The notes beneath the pieces were generated by a model. It searched no databases and was not told the origin of the DNA. It saw only the letters and a list, made by a program, of their open reading frames with translations. DNA of 64,000 nt from Hydra vulgaris (Eukaryota; Cnidaria; Hydrozoa; Anthoathecata; Hydridae), in contig NC_088922.1 in NCBI RefSeq assembly GCF_038396675.1, forward strand, positions 2,265,001 to 2,329,000. Direction: 5' to 3'. This document shows positions 12,154 to 23,251 of the stretch, piece after piece. Numbering within the stretch: the first letter of the stretch is position 1; the number at the start of each line of letters is the position of its first letter. Position numbers and translations under genes: made by a program.

Positions 12154-13020
12154 GACTGGTTCTCCTAGGGACGCCATGAACCTAGGGACACTCAAATATT
12201 TTGAGAATTTTGTATGAGAGCATAATATTTTTTGCATGTGGCAATACTCCACCTCTTGAGGTTAGTTGACAGCAGAAGTGTCATCGTGTTGGTGTGAAGC
12301 GTTGCAAAGAGGTGTAAGTTTTTTAACATTTTTCTTTTTTAATTTCGCCCTTATAATGTATTTAAAAAAATATTTCCTAGTTTATACGAATACAGTATTT
12401 TGTTTGCTTGAATATTGCGTTAATAATATCTCTCAAATCCTAACTTCAAATTTTTAGTCGGCGTTTTTTGTCAATTTGGCGCCCTGTTGTACCAAGGGAC
12501 ATGTCCTTAGGTACAACAGAGTGCCGAACTTCTGTATTGTCAGGAATTATTTGTGTTTTTATGTAATAAATAATTCATTTATGATTCGTGGTGTCATAAA
12601 TAATATAATTGTGACTCGTTGTGCAGTAATTAATAGGAAATAATAGTTGTAATTCAATTTATACCAATAATAATAAATAAATAGTTATATATTTTTTACA
12701 GGTTCTTTTTTATTTATAATTATTAGCTCAATAGAAGCCAATCTGAGTATTCGATTACGCGGTATACTCGGTACAATCGCCGTTTCTTGGTACAACCACC
12801 TATGTCCCTAAGTACAACCCCATGTTGCACCTAGGGCCAAAGTCATACCTCATTTTGCGGCTAAAAAAAAGTACTAAAAAATTGTATTATAAAGCAGAGA
12901 TTCTCATCAAAAGTGCACAAAGGACCATATTTTCATATACAGTTTTCAAAAGTTCAATTATATTCACCGATGAAAAAATGACACTCATAAACCTTAAAAA
13001 GGTCCCTAGGAGAACCAGTC
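12154..13020. mobile_element. non-autonomous DNA element with 19-bp perfect terminal inverted repeats
   Basis: The left end GACTGGTTCTCCTAGGGAC (12154-12172) is exactly inverted at 13002-13020. The ~870-bp interior has no convincing protein. It carries many copies of a related motif: CCTAGGGACA, AAGGGACATGTCCTTAGG, TATGTCCCTAAG and CACCTAGGGCC. At about 12484-12524 a nested palindrome pairs GTTGTACC with GGTACAAC around ACATGT. Repeated GTCCCTAGG-like motifs near both ends could be binding sites for a transposase supplied in trans. A clear target-site duplication was not found, so the superfamily is unassigned. Confidence 0.75.
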
Positions 13021-14842
13021 TCCCCAACTCTTTGTATTTAATATATAGGTAATTTAATTTATTGCCAGTTCGAAAAATTCAGAGTATATGTTAAAACTTG
13101 TTATCATATTTTTTTAACTTTGTTTTCAAGGAACTTTGTTATCTGGATTGCAAATTGATTTATTTTTAGTTACTAGTTTGTTGTATAAATAAGGACCCCG
13201 ATATAAAGTTGAGAATTATGAAAGTTTTGAAAGGTGTAATGAAGATTTCTGTTTCTCTTGAGTTATATTTATTAGTTATTAAAATACTATTTAAAAAATG
13301 ATTTAGTATTTGACCTAATTTAAATTTTAGCATAAACAATATATTTTGGTAAATTAAAAACTTTATGTTCCCGGTAAACAGTGCTTATGCATCGATAAGT
13401 ACTTGAAGAACCAGATTTAAGAGAATTTATAAAATGCAACTTCAATTTAATTTTCTTTCTTTTACTCTACAAAAGGTTCTCTTAAATTAAAAAAAAGTTT
13501 TTTTTCTGCAACGCACTTTTTTAGCAACAATGCGTACGTATACAAAGTTCTTTTTACTTAGACAATTCCTGCTAACTGTCTCGTCCACATAAAATTTCAG
13601 AAAAGTTTTATTAACACATTTTGTCAATTTCTTTCTGCGGCATTTCTTTGTGGTAGTGCTAAGCCTCTTATTTTTTCCTTTTTCTTTTTTGCTGCTTTAA
13701 TCATTCTCTGATACTCTATGTTTACTACAAGTATTTGTTCGTTACGAATTGTTGGAAATAACAGCTAAAATTCGAATTTTTCTACGTAAACACAAAGTGT
13801 TGATATTTTTTCCTTTAAATCTAATATAATTAAAATACAATTGTCACACTGCACACACTAGCAATGCTTAGTGGTAGAAATTTAGTGATAAACCTCTGAA
13901 AGACACTGAGTTACAACACTGACAAAAGTTATTTTTTCAGTAACAGTTGTTTACACTTTTAAATAAGCAGTATGATCTCTCTCACTAACACGTTTCATTC
14001 TTAAAAGTGAAGTTATAGTTTCAAAAAAAGCTAAAAAGTACTAAGTGTGTTAGTGGAGCATTATCTTTATTATCTATACTGTTTATATTTTTACTTCTAT
14101 AAAATGCAAAGCTTGCAATTGAGTAAGCTTTGCGGCAACTTGGAAATGGCTTTACTTGTTTTGTTTTACAGCCTGCAGTCTCTAGAACAATACTTTGCAA
14201 TCCTTTTAAGTTAGAAACAATTAGCTATTCGTAGAAAAATTTTTTTGGATAATTTAAATAACTTGAATAAATATTTCAAACCCTTGGTTTATTAGAAATT
14301 AAATTTTTTAGATATTTTAGCGTTTCATTACCGAATTATAAGAGCCCAAAAATGCGATTCATAGTTACTGAATCAAATTAAAGTATGTCTCTAAGTCTAG
14401 TTATTTGTGCCCTTTCTTTTTTTATATATTTTTTAAACTAGGTGTATTCTCAATATATTTTTACATCTTTCATTCACTGACACTCCAACTTTTATTTACA
14501 CTCTTTTATAACGTATTTTCAACTTGTTTCTTTTTGATGGTCTTCAAATCCCCTAAGTTTATTTTCAGTAGTTCACTATCGTCTTTCAGTTTCCTACTAA
14601 TCTCTTAATTTTTTCTTTTTTAACTACTTTAAATCTTTTTTTTAACTACTTAAAACCTGTGGTAAAAGAGAAAATGTTTTCATGACCCTTTAAAGTTTTT
14701 TATCTCGATCGTTTTTTTGTTTTTCTAGCACTTCGGAAATCATAATCCTTTAAACTTTAAATTTTTAATATAGTAGATAATAATTACTATACATAATTTC
14801 TTAACAAAATTTGTTTCAAACTTAACACTAGTTCATATCTAA
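13021..14842. other. 1.8-kb AT-rich interval, no supported gene
   Basis: Pyrimidine-rich plus strand, no recognised protein. A minus-strand open stretch near 13625-13765 encodes a lysine-rich peptide containing MIKAAKKKKEKIRG, followed by a stop. It is too short and compositionally biased to call. No terminal repeats were identified. Confidence 0.45.
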
Positions 14843-14922
14843 TTAACCCTTTCGTGACGAGTGACCCGTATGGCAGTTCTTAAAATTTGTTTCTAAATGA
14901 CGAGTGACCCGCATGGCGGTTC
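14843..14922. repeat. possible transposon terminus: TTAA followed by CCCTTTCG and a duplicated subterminal motif
   Basis: TTAA at 14843-14846 is followed by CCCTTTCG. A motif close to TGACGAGTGACCCGYATGGC occurs twice in direct orientation (14855 and 14898, 43 bp apart). TTAA plus CCCTTT is the usual look of piggyBac-type ends. The matching inverted end was not found, so this is a lone-end candidate. Confidence 0.4.
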
Positions 14923-15300
14923 ATAAACAATTTTAAATATTTCAAATCATCTATAGAAGTTGGTGAAAACTTTAAATTTATCTTTAAAATGTGAATAATT
15001 TCTTAAGTTAATGCTTCAACCGTTTGCTTATTGCATTAATAGATCGCTCAAAAATCAATTTAAAAAAATGACTAAATACAGATTAAATTATACTGATATA
15101 AATGAGATCCCTAATATTTTTTTCAATGATAGTTGTGGTGATTGATTTTGTTTGATCACCATTATGAATGCCTCATGTATTTAATATCGAAAACGGTATG
15201 TTTATGTATTTCTTCTATATTCGTTTAAGGTTACATAAGGAAACTATATACTTTTGTTAATTTCAACATAAAATATTTTGTTCACATCGCATTTTAACAA
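14923..15300. other. AT-rich interval, no gene seen
   Basis: No coding similarity. It lies between the possible transposon end and the 3' side of the minus-strand transposase-like gene. Confidence 0.45.
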
Positions 15301-17132
15301 ATTATTAGGCAGGAATCTTGACGATTTTATCATTTCAAATTCTTTTGTTGATGTTCTGCTCCATTTATGAAGTATATAATTATTTTTTATGAAACCATCC
15401 AGGGACATATGATTTTAAAAGAAAAAAAACTAAGATTTTGTGCTACTCTGTTGGGGTTTCAAGGATCAAATACAATCATAAAACTCTGTTTGCAGTTGTT
15501 AACCACCTTGAGTGTGAAATTGTTCTAGGTTCACGAACAGATAAATCTTCAGAACAACGGCCTGATTTAATAGCAGAATTTATATCCAACAAGAACTGCT
15601 GATCTTTGCTTAAAATTTTGCGGTCAATTTCTGGAATTTCACAATCGACACTGACAAATTTTTCCACTGGTAATTTCTCACACTTATTAAGCTGTGCGCC
15701 AATCGGACCGCAATACAATTTTGGGGCTGTCGTTTCTCCGTTTAATGTTTGAAATAAATGCCAGAAGAGCAATTTGTTGAAGTGTAAGAGGCAAATACCC
15801 CACTGCAATGGTCTTTTTACATATTTTTCAAACGTGGAAATAACACTGGATTTCCATCCTGTGTAAGTAACAGTGCCATCGCATCTGTTTACGTCCAGTT
15901 CATGAAATGAAAATCCAGCTTCATTCAAATATGAAATAATGCAACTAGCAATGTTTTCAGCAGACCCAGAAGTTGGTGAAACGTGACCAACGTACACGGA
16001 ACCTGATTCTTGTAAAATTGAGTTATGTTCCTCTTTTATGGTCCGTCGAAACCGTTTTTATTTAAGTTTCTCAACCACTAGAGTTTTGTACTTCCTCCCA
16101 TTAAAATACAGTCCTTGAAGTTGGTTATAGTTTTTCTCGCTATTCATTTGAAGTTGTGAACGGTTATCCACTTTTGCTCTTCTAATTTTATTTCTGTCTA
16201 CAACAAGACTGTGATCATAATTGGCTACGATAACAAAATCTTGCAAAACACTTGAGGCAATGCCGTTGCTCTCTCTGATAATCCATAGCGATCGCTAGTC
16301 AGAGCAGTATTTTTCATTGTAATGCGCATCTGCCATGATGGCTTAGTTAGCTTAAATTCTTTCAATTCTTCATCAATGACTTTTTCAATGGCTACGGAGG
16401 CATCACTTTCGAACTCTTTTTTCTTTAGTGTTTCATCTAAATGGTTCGAGCGTGAATATCGCAACAATAGATTATTAGCGGGCAAAGTTCTATTAAGTTC
16501 AGCAAATTTCCTATCGTATCTTTGTGTAATTTTTTTTTGTTTCTTTTACGTCAACACTTCCAATTTTACCAATACCATGCATTATTTGAAAGTACAAAAA
16601 CTTTAGTTCAATGATGGGGATTTTTTACTTTTACACACTTACTGATAATTAAAACAGAACAGTTGCATTCACAAATTTCAGGGACCATTTTACATTTGCA
16701 GTCTAATGTTATTTACAATCTAATATTACTTGCCGAGACATCAATGATTATAGATGAGAATAACAATGATTTTTTTTTTAAATCTTTAACTCTCTTTTTG
16801 AACTTTTCTTTTTCTTTATCACGCTTTAAGGATTTCATAAGATTGCGATTACTGTCATGATATCCATTTATTAATTGGACTGCTCTGTAAATCGTTACTG
16901 TGGGTATTGAAGCTTTATCAAACACTGATATAACTTGTTGTGCGACACAATTTGAAACATAAGAAAACTTAACTGGCTTGTTGTTTGATTTCAAGGCTAG
17001 TTTGTAATTTTTATTAAAACAACACTTGAGCGCTTCTTCATAAGTTGGAAGTTTATTTACAGATAATTCTATTGGATGACCAAAAATTGGGCAGTTAAAT
17101 TTGCTACAAGTAATTATTTTAAAAACAGCCAT
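15301..17132 (-). pseudogene. decayed multi-exon, transposase-like repeat gene of unnamed family
   Basis: Minus-strand blocks read in order. 17132-16713 has CPIFGHPIEL, YEEALKCCF and ASIPTVTIYRAV. 16520-16225 has NNLLLRYSRSNHL and WQMRITMKNTALTSDRYGLS. 16262-16058 has QDFVIVANYD and VDRNKIRRAK. 16060-15476 has YVGHVSPTSGSAENIA, NRCDGTVTYTGWKSSVI, RPLQWGICLLHFNKLLFWHLF, LSKDQQFLLDI and SHSRWLTTANRVL. A continuation with KSYVPGWF runs to about 15301. The combination 'CDGT-x-x-x-TG', 'RPLQW-x-x-CLLH' and 'SHSRWLTTANR' is one I associate with a repeated family in cnidarian and insect genomes. The CDGT aspartate could be catalytic (inference). Frame breaks between blocks, one overlapping by a few bases, indicate decay. 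Termini were not identified. Confidence 0.6.
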
Positions 17133-17572
17133 GACAGATTGGTTAATATTATTAAATAATCAAAACAAAATTATATCAAACCAAGTTGTTGAGGCGAGAA
17201 ACACATCAATTTTGCAGCGCATTTTGGTAATACTCTATAATGCGAACTTTATTACAAAAATAGTAAAAAGTGAATATTTATTCAAATATTCAAGTACGAT
17301 GCGCTAGCTCCAGACGTAACATACTTGTATTATTTTTTTTGTTCATTTTTCTTAGACACCCTTGGGGCATGTTTTTCGCGGTATATAAAATCAAAAATCA
17401 GAAGAAGAAAACTTTCGGCCAACCCTATTGTTCATTTATAACAAAGAAATTAAATTCATTTTTTAAACAACTTATTCATTTTATTTGCTTTTTTGATTAT
17501 TATTACTAATAAATATTTATTAATAACATCATTTTATTGTTTAACTTTATTAATTACTCTTTTAAATATTAA
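17133..17572. other. AT-rich interval, no gene seen
   Basis: No coding similarity on either strand; it borders a minisatellite. Confidence 0.45.
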
Positions 17573-17706
17573 TTCACACATCACATTGTTTTATTTAATT
17601 CACACATCACACTTGTTGTATTTAATTCACACATCACACTTGTTCTATTTAGTTTACACATCACACTTATTGTATTTAATTCACACATCACGCTTGTTTT
17701 ATTTAC
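17573..17706. repeat. 27-bp minisatellite, 5 copies
   Basis: Five tandem units of TTCACACATCACACTTGTTG-type sequence plus TATTTAA. The first unit is 26 bp, the others 27 bp, with point changes between copies. Because 27 is divisible by three, one plus frame shows a 9-residue repeat (YLIHTSHLL), which is an artefact. Confidence 0.9.
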
Positions 17707-17799
17707 ACAACGCAAATTACAAAGCTAAACTAAACCTTTTGTCAGAAAAAAATCCTGCATTACAAATTTATACGAAACTTTGGATTTTTTGACCTACAC

Positions 17800-18150
17800 T
17801 GTCTCACAAAAGTTACCTTTCTTCCAACAGATCACAAAGTGTCATCCTTGGAAATGTTACACCCAATTGGGAACAAGTTACAGAAGCGGCGTTCCTCAGA
17901 GTTTAGTTTATGGTCCAACCCTATTTATAGTTCATATTAATCATTTACCAGAACACATTAGCAGTAAAAGTAATTGCAAAATGTATGCAGATGATAATTA
18001 GATCTTCAGTGTAGTAAATACTTTAGAAAGCAAACATTGTCTGCAAGCTGGTGTTGATAATATTGTCATTTGGACCCAAATATGGCTCATGCAACTTAAC
18101 TATAAAAAATTAATTATGTTCCGTGTAACTTTAATTGTGTGTAACCGTAG
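17800..18150 (+). pseudogene. LINE RT fragment with YADD box, second LINE family
   Basis: The plus strand encodes SGVPQSLVYGPTLFIVHINHLP and then CKMYADDN, the YxDD catalytic box of reverse transcriptase. After an in-frame stop come VNTLESKHCLQAG and IWTQIWLMQLNYKK. YADD and the spacing differ from the FADD of the 44-kb and 59-kb LINEs, so this is a different LINE lineage. Both ends are truncated. It is cut off on the right close to the (TA)n tract and the Tc1-like element. Confidence 0.8.
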
Positions 18151-18210
18151 TTTTAATACATATAAACAAATAAAATAAAAGGAAACAAATTTATAAGATT
18201 AATTATAACA

Positions 18211-18349
<139 letters not shown>

Positions 18350-18598
18350 TATGTGCCAAAATTGTCATTATGTTTGAACAAAGAAATATTTATATTTTTT
18401 TTAATAGAAAAGCTGTGAGGCAAAATGAAATTTTAGTTTTATTAATTAAATTTAAGACTTAGCTAACTGAAAATATTGCTTTTTATTAAATTTAGAGGAT
18501 ATTGAATTTTTTTTTTTTAATTTTATGTGAAAAGCTAATGGTGGAAATTTTGTCGCAAATGAAAGCAAACAACATATTGTAGTAAATTAATATAGAGT

Positions 18599-19682
18599 TT
18601 ATTTTACCTTAGATTTAATTACAGCCTGAATTTTTTCAGGAACACTAGCAACCAATTTTCAGCATTCCTCGGGTGTAATTGAGTACCAAACCTCTTGTAC
18701 ACGAGCCCAAAGTTCATCCTTATTTATAGGTGGAGTATGAAAGTTGTAGACCCGTTGATTAACTATTGCCCATAAATTTTCGAGTGGGGTAAGATCAGGA
18801 CTTTGTGCTAGCCAGTCAATGACTTTCTATTTCTTCTCGTGAAGGAAATTAATGGTCTTATCAGCTTTATGCTTGGGGTCGTTGTCTTGCATGAACATCG
18901 TGTGACGTACACTTCTGCCCCATTTTCGAAGGGACTTGAAATACCCAACCTTAAGGATAATAATATTTTTTTTTTTTTTTTGTTATTCACCTCCTCAAGG
19001 CCGAGAAGGCCACTACAGATGAGGAGGCTACTTAATAGTGGTTACAGTCATCGGCGTTCATTATTCCAATAATTTTCACTAATTCATCGACTCCGCGAGC
19101 ACAGAAATATCCCCAAAACAAGAGTTTTTCTCCGCCATATTTAACGGTTGGTGTAAAATCTCGAGCAATTAATGGTGAATTATGCTTTCTACAAGTATAT
19201 CATATACCATTTGATCCAAACATACAAGTTTTACTCACATCTGTCCAAATCCAGTCATAAAAGTCATCAAAAGTCATGTGTGCATGAAGTTTAGAATAAT
19301 TTAAACGAGCTTGGCGGTGACGAGAAACTAACAATGGCTTCTTGATCTTTCTTCCGGATTAAAAACCAATTCTTACGAGCTCTCTATTGACTGTCCGCAC
19401 TGAAGCATGAGTCCTATAGCTGTTATTCAATAAATTAGTAACATCCTTTACAGTTTTAGACTTTCCAGAAGCAATTAAACGAGCGACTGTTCTTTGGTCT
19501 CTTGGTGTAAACATTTTCTTTCGACCACTTTTAGGCCTATTTACTTCTAAATTATTGCGCAATTTGATTTTATTTATGAGATTATGAGACTTTCCGAACT
19601 CAGCAGCAATTTCACGATAAGATTGTCCGGATTCAAACCTTTTCACAATATTTTTTTCTAGTTCAAGGTTTATTTTCCTCAT
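18599..19682 (-). pseudogene. Tc1-like transposase, interrupted
   Basis: The first 107 codons are intact: MRKINLELEKNIVKRF, SYREIAAEFGKSHNLIN and GRKKMFTPRDQRTVARLI form the paired-like DNA-binding region. The catalytic part then follows in shifted frames. WIWTDVSKTC gives aspartate 1, VKYGGEKLLFWGYF the core beta strand, MQDNDPKHKADK aspartate 2, and LAQSPDLTPLENLW the glutamate of a DD34E triad. VPEKIQAVIKSKVK ends the protein. All three catalytic residues are present. The frame is broken by substitutions, frameshifts and an 81-bp insertion with a poly-A tail at 18966-19046. Length and motif spacing match full Tc1 transposases (about 340 residues) once the insertion is ignored. Recently dead rather than ancient, in my judgement. 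Confidence 0.85.
18966..19046 (-). repeat. short poly-A retroposed insertion with internal hairpin
   Basis: On the minus strand this reads TGTAACCACTATTAAG..., a fold formed by CCTCCTCA/TGAGGAGG with an inner GGCC/GGCC pair, then about 15 A. It interrupts the Tc1-like catalytic region after MNADDC. A poly-A tail points to retroposition by LINE machinery. It is not the tRNA-derived SINE seen elsewhere in the window. Confidence 0.6.
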
Positions 19683-19742
19683 GATGTAGACGATAATTCG
19701 TCTGACTTTTTTTCCCGTGAACTTCGGGAAGTCAGACGAAAA

Positions 19743-20271
19743 AACTTTGGTTATTTAAAAAAATTAATAAAAGCGAAAAATATTTACGCTTAGCAGGTTT
19801 AAGGACGGGGGTAATAAACTTTTTAAAAACCAACTATCAACTATTTTTAACAAATTATCAACAATTTTATCAAATTCAAGATACATCAAATATATCTTGT
19901 TAACCTGTATTTTTAACTTTCAAACTAAAAAAAGACACATTGTTAAAGTTTTTTCTGATTGCAGATTTATAAAAATAATAATAAGTTCATTTTTTTTTTC
20001 TTACTCATAAGTAGTGGCCAAATTAAGTCGGATTAAATTCAAATTTAATTTATTCAATTCAAACATTTTGTTTTGCTTTTTATATACTCATAAGTTTCGG
20101 TGAACTCTTTTATTGCAATATGGTATCCAATTTTTAATAAATGGATGATAAGTTGTTTGATTTTCAATGCAATGATCACGATGTTTTATTGCTTAAAAAA
20201 AAACAAAAAAACATACCATTAACAAAAAAAAGGTCACAACCTTCTGAGGTTTCTTACCTCCTTCATTAAAC
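19743..20271. other. AT-rich interval, no gene seen
   Basis: Poly-A and poly-T runs, no recognised product or repeat structure. Confidence 0.45.
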
Positions 20272-20643
20272 GTGTGGATTTTAAATCTTCATGATATCAC
20301 ACAAAAGTATTCATCCAATGATGATGATTCTATGAAAATTAATCTATGGGATAATAAGGGAAAAATAACAGAGGCTGACCTAAATATAGAAAAAATCATA
20401 AATGAAAAGCTAACTTATTCAAATAGCTATCATTGTATTTGTAAAACATCCTATACAAATGTAAAAAGAATATTAGCAAAAAAATATAAATGCCATATCA
20501 AGAGGTTGTGAAATTCTTAAAGAAAACTCACAAAGAATATTGATATCTATACCAAAAACAGAAGAAACGGATTGTAGAATATTTTCGAACAAACAAATGA
20601 AGCTTGATCAAAAAATATTTTTTAACAAACAAATTGAAGCTTA
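20272..20643 (+). CDS. hypothetical protein fragment with one frame slip
   Basis: A plus-strand frame from 20272 to 20511 runs through NLHDITQKYSSN, NIEKIINEKLTYSNSYHCIC and NVKRILAKKYKC. Changing frame near 20500 lets it continue as SRGCEILKENSQRIL and ETDCRIFSNKQMKLDQ to a stop at 20643. Four cysteines with a histidine (HCIC, KC, GC) might form a metal site, but I recognise no family. It converges tail-to-tail with the helicase remnant on the other strand; their stops overlap. Both could belong to one repeat unit, since the helicase type is often duplicated in such genomes (inference). Confidence 0.4.
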
Positions 20644-21459
20644 ATCTTTGTATTATTATATTTTTCATCATTAAAATCATCATCTGTTTTGGAATGAAAT
20701 TGACCATATGGTCTACCAAGATAGCTTTTATATTTTCCTCTTAGTTCTTTGTGAAAATACCAATAAATTGATCTCACATTAGTCATAGTTGTAGAAAAGA
20801 CTAAAGTTCTTTTAGCTGAATAAGTATTCAAAAGAATATGTTGAACAACTGGGTAGAAAAATTTCTCTGGATCTCTAGACTCAATATGTATTAGGCCGTA
20901 TTTAATATTTCTTCTTTCTGGTATAGATGATATAATAACCAAACTATGCATACAAAGATTATCAATAATAAAGTCAGCAGTACTTTTAGCTGCAGTTGCT
21001 GTCGATGCCAATACTGGAATTCTTTTAGGGACAAATGATAGCAATTCGAGAGTCTATTATAATGAGACCGAAATGCATCTGATTGTGTACTTGAACATCT
21101 ATAACAATCACAGACAAATAAGGTATAAATAAAATCATGTAAATCACAAGATTTTACTTATATAATGCTATAGGTAATGTATTTATCTTTTCTTTCAATG
21201 AGTAAAATTTTTTTCATTTTAATTTAATTTAATGTATTGCAAGAAGTTCTGACATTAAGGTTGTAAATATCAATGTTTACTTTATGTAGAAAATTTATCT
21301 ATACAACAAAATCACTTACCACTTTTTCGCACAATGACTTTCATTAATTGCAACTGCAACAAGTTTCTGATTAAAGGCAGAGTCATTGACAATTGATCTA
21401 TAAGTTGTTAGAATGGCTTCAGGTGAACAAAATATTACATTTGCTTCATTGTAATTTAT
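20622..21459 (-). pseudogene. RecQ-type DNA helicase remnant, two exons
   Basis: The exon at 21459-21320 follows a T-rich AG acceptor and encodes VIFCSPEAILTTYRSIVND and VAVAINESHCAKKW. It ends at a GGTAAGT donor. The last phrase is the DExH motif II region of RecQ helicases (VAIDESHC-x-x-x-WG) with aspartate changed to asparagine. After an intron, a second exon ending at 20622 encodes DAFRSHYNRLS, PKRIPVLASTATAA (motif III, SATA/TATA type), PERRNIKYGL and RTLVFSTTMTNVRSIYWYF (motif IV). A one-base slip occurs near 21045. The upstream ATP-binding exon (GKS/T) is not visible. Loss of the catalytic acidic residue and the frame slip argue for a non-functional copy. Confidence 0.7.
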
Positions 21460-21939
21460 CTAAAAAAAAACAGTTTATTTTTAAACAATAAACAACACTC
21501 CATAATTCAAAAAAAAAATTTACTTGAAGCATGTGTTCAAATAAAATTCAATTCAATATCATATATCTAAATTCAATATCAGAATAATATAATATTTCAT
21601 AATAAATGCTTAACACATTTAGAATTAATGAAATATAATAATGCATTTCTAATCTTCAATGCAATTTCAATCTAAATGTATTTAGCATTAAAAATTTTTC
21701 AATAAATGATTATTTGCATTCACTAGAAAATATTTTATATGTTTTCTACAGAAAAATGAAATCAAAATTCCAAAATTTATGAACAATAATTCAGAAAAAA
21801 ATGATTTCTCAGGGTAATTACCAAGCAAAAACTAGACCTTCTCTAGAGAAATAAAAAACTTTATTTGGTAACTAAAATAATGTATAATAATGATAATTAT
21901 TACCTCTGTTTGATCATCTTCAATATTTTTTCTTTGTTG
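21460..21939. other. AT-rich interval, no gene seen
   Basis: Possibly intron or upstream sequence of the helicase remnant. No further exon recognised. Confidence 0.4.
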
Positions 21940-22190
21940 ATTATGCTTTATAAAAGCTACTTTGATTCCCTTTTTACTAAGTGTGTATATGTAACCTTAA
22001 ATTATCTATCCCAAATCATTCTTCGGTTAAGTACGGTCATAAATCAATCACAAACTTATGCGTAAAATCTTGGAATAAATTACCTCTTGACCTTAAATCA
22101 CTAAACTCTATTACACAATTTAAAACCCGTCTTTATACTTTTTTTTTGTGGATATATACTGTTTGTAAAATGTTGGAACTATTGTGGGTC
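21940..22190 (+). pseudogene. LINE RT extreme C-terminus (third LINE type)
   Basis: The plus strand encodes IPNHSSVKYGHKSITNL, CVKSWNKLPLDLKSLN and ITQFKTRLYTFFL, then ends near 22190. The order 'V-x-YG-x-x-SI', 'C-x-x-x-WN-x-LP' and 'FK-x-x-LY-x-x-F' is the usual tail of many LINE RT proteins. Its AT-rich 3' UTR appears to continue, interrupted by microsatellites and by the 5.6-kb element, to the (GATTT)-type tail at about 29140-29160. Confidence 0.68.
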
Positions 22191-22239
22191 ATTATTATTA
22201 TTGCTTTTGTATTGTTATATATGATATAAATATTATTAT

Positions 22240-22534
22240 AACATTATTCTATATGTGTATGTATGTATATGTGCGTCTATATGTGTGTGTACATATGTAT
22301 GTAGGTATGTGTCTATTTGTATATATGTATGTGAGTGCTCATGTATGTGTGTATATGTATGTATGTATGTATATATGTGTGTATGTGTATGTATTTATGT
22401 ATGTGTATATGGGTATGTATGTTGTATGTATATGTGTGTGTATATGTATATGTGTATGTGTGTGTGTATATGTATGTATGTATATGTGTATATATGTATA
22501 TGTATACATATGGATATGTATGTGTGTATGTATG

Positions 22535-22571
<37 letters not shown>

Positions 22572-22693
22572 TTTTTGTGTGTATGTGTGTGTATGTATAT
22601 GTGTTTTTTTTTTGTGTGTATATATATATGTATATGTGTGTATGCATGTATGTGTGTGTATGTATGTGTGTATATGTACATGTTTGTGTGTAT

Positions 22694-22745
<52 letters not shown>

Positions 22746-22770
22746 GCATGTGTATGTATATGTGTATGTG

Positions 22771-22828
<58 letters not shown>

Positions 22829-22885
22829 TACATATATATATGTATCTGTGTGTATATAAATATATATTTATATATACATATATAC

Positions 22886-22953
<68 letters not shown>

Positions 22954-23030
22954 GTGTGAGTGTATGTGTATATATTTATATATGTATGTATGTGTTCATG
23001 TGTGTGTATACATATATATATTTATATATG
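22240..23030. repeat. complex TGTA/TATG/CA/TA microsatellite cluster
   Basis: Nearly 800 bp of purine-pyrimidine alternation. TATG/TGTG-type repeats run to about 22690, (CA)n at 22695-22735, two (TA)n blocks near 22774-22824 and 22899-22951, and mixed TATG after that. Long open frames on both strands are low-complexity artefacts. Alternating purine-pyrimidine tracts like these can adopt Z-DNA or cruciform structures. Confidence 0.95.
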
Positions 23031-23251
23031 TTATACATTTTTTGTAACAATGACTTTTATTATTATTATTACTCTTATTGATAAATTTTGATAAATACTA
23101 GTGTTGTTCCTTATTATTATTGTTTTATATCATTATATAAATATATTTCTTATAATTACTACTATCATTCATATTTTATTATTATTAATATTAATTTAAT
23201 TTGTATTTACTTTATATTATTAAAATATCAGTTATTACTAATATAATTTTT

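Noticed and set aside
13625..13765. Lysine-rich minus-strand stretch as a gene
   Set aside because: About 44 codons of biased composition, no splice signals or family motif recognised.
22184..22959. Long open frames of up to 234 residues on both strands
   Set aside because: They are translations of TATG/TGTG/CA/TA microsatellites ([12 protein letters not shown]) present in several frames at once.
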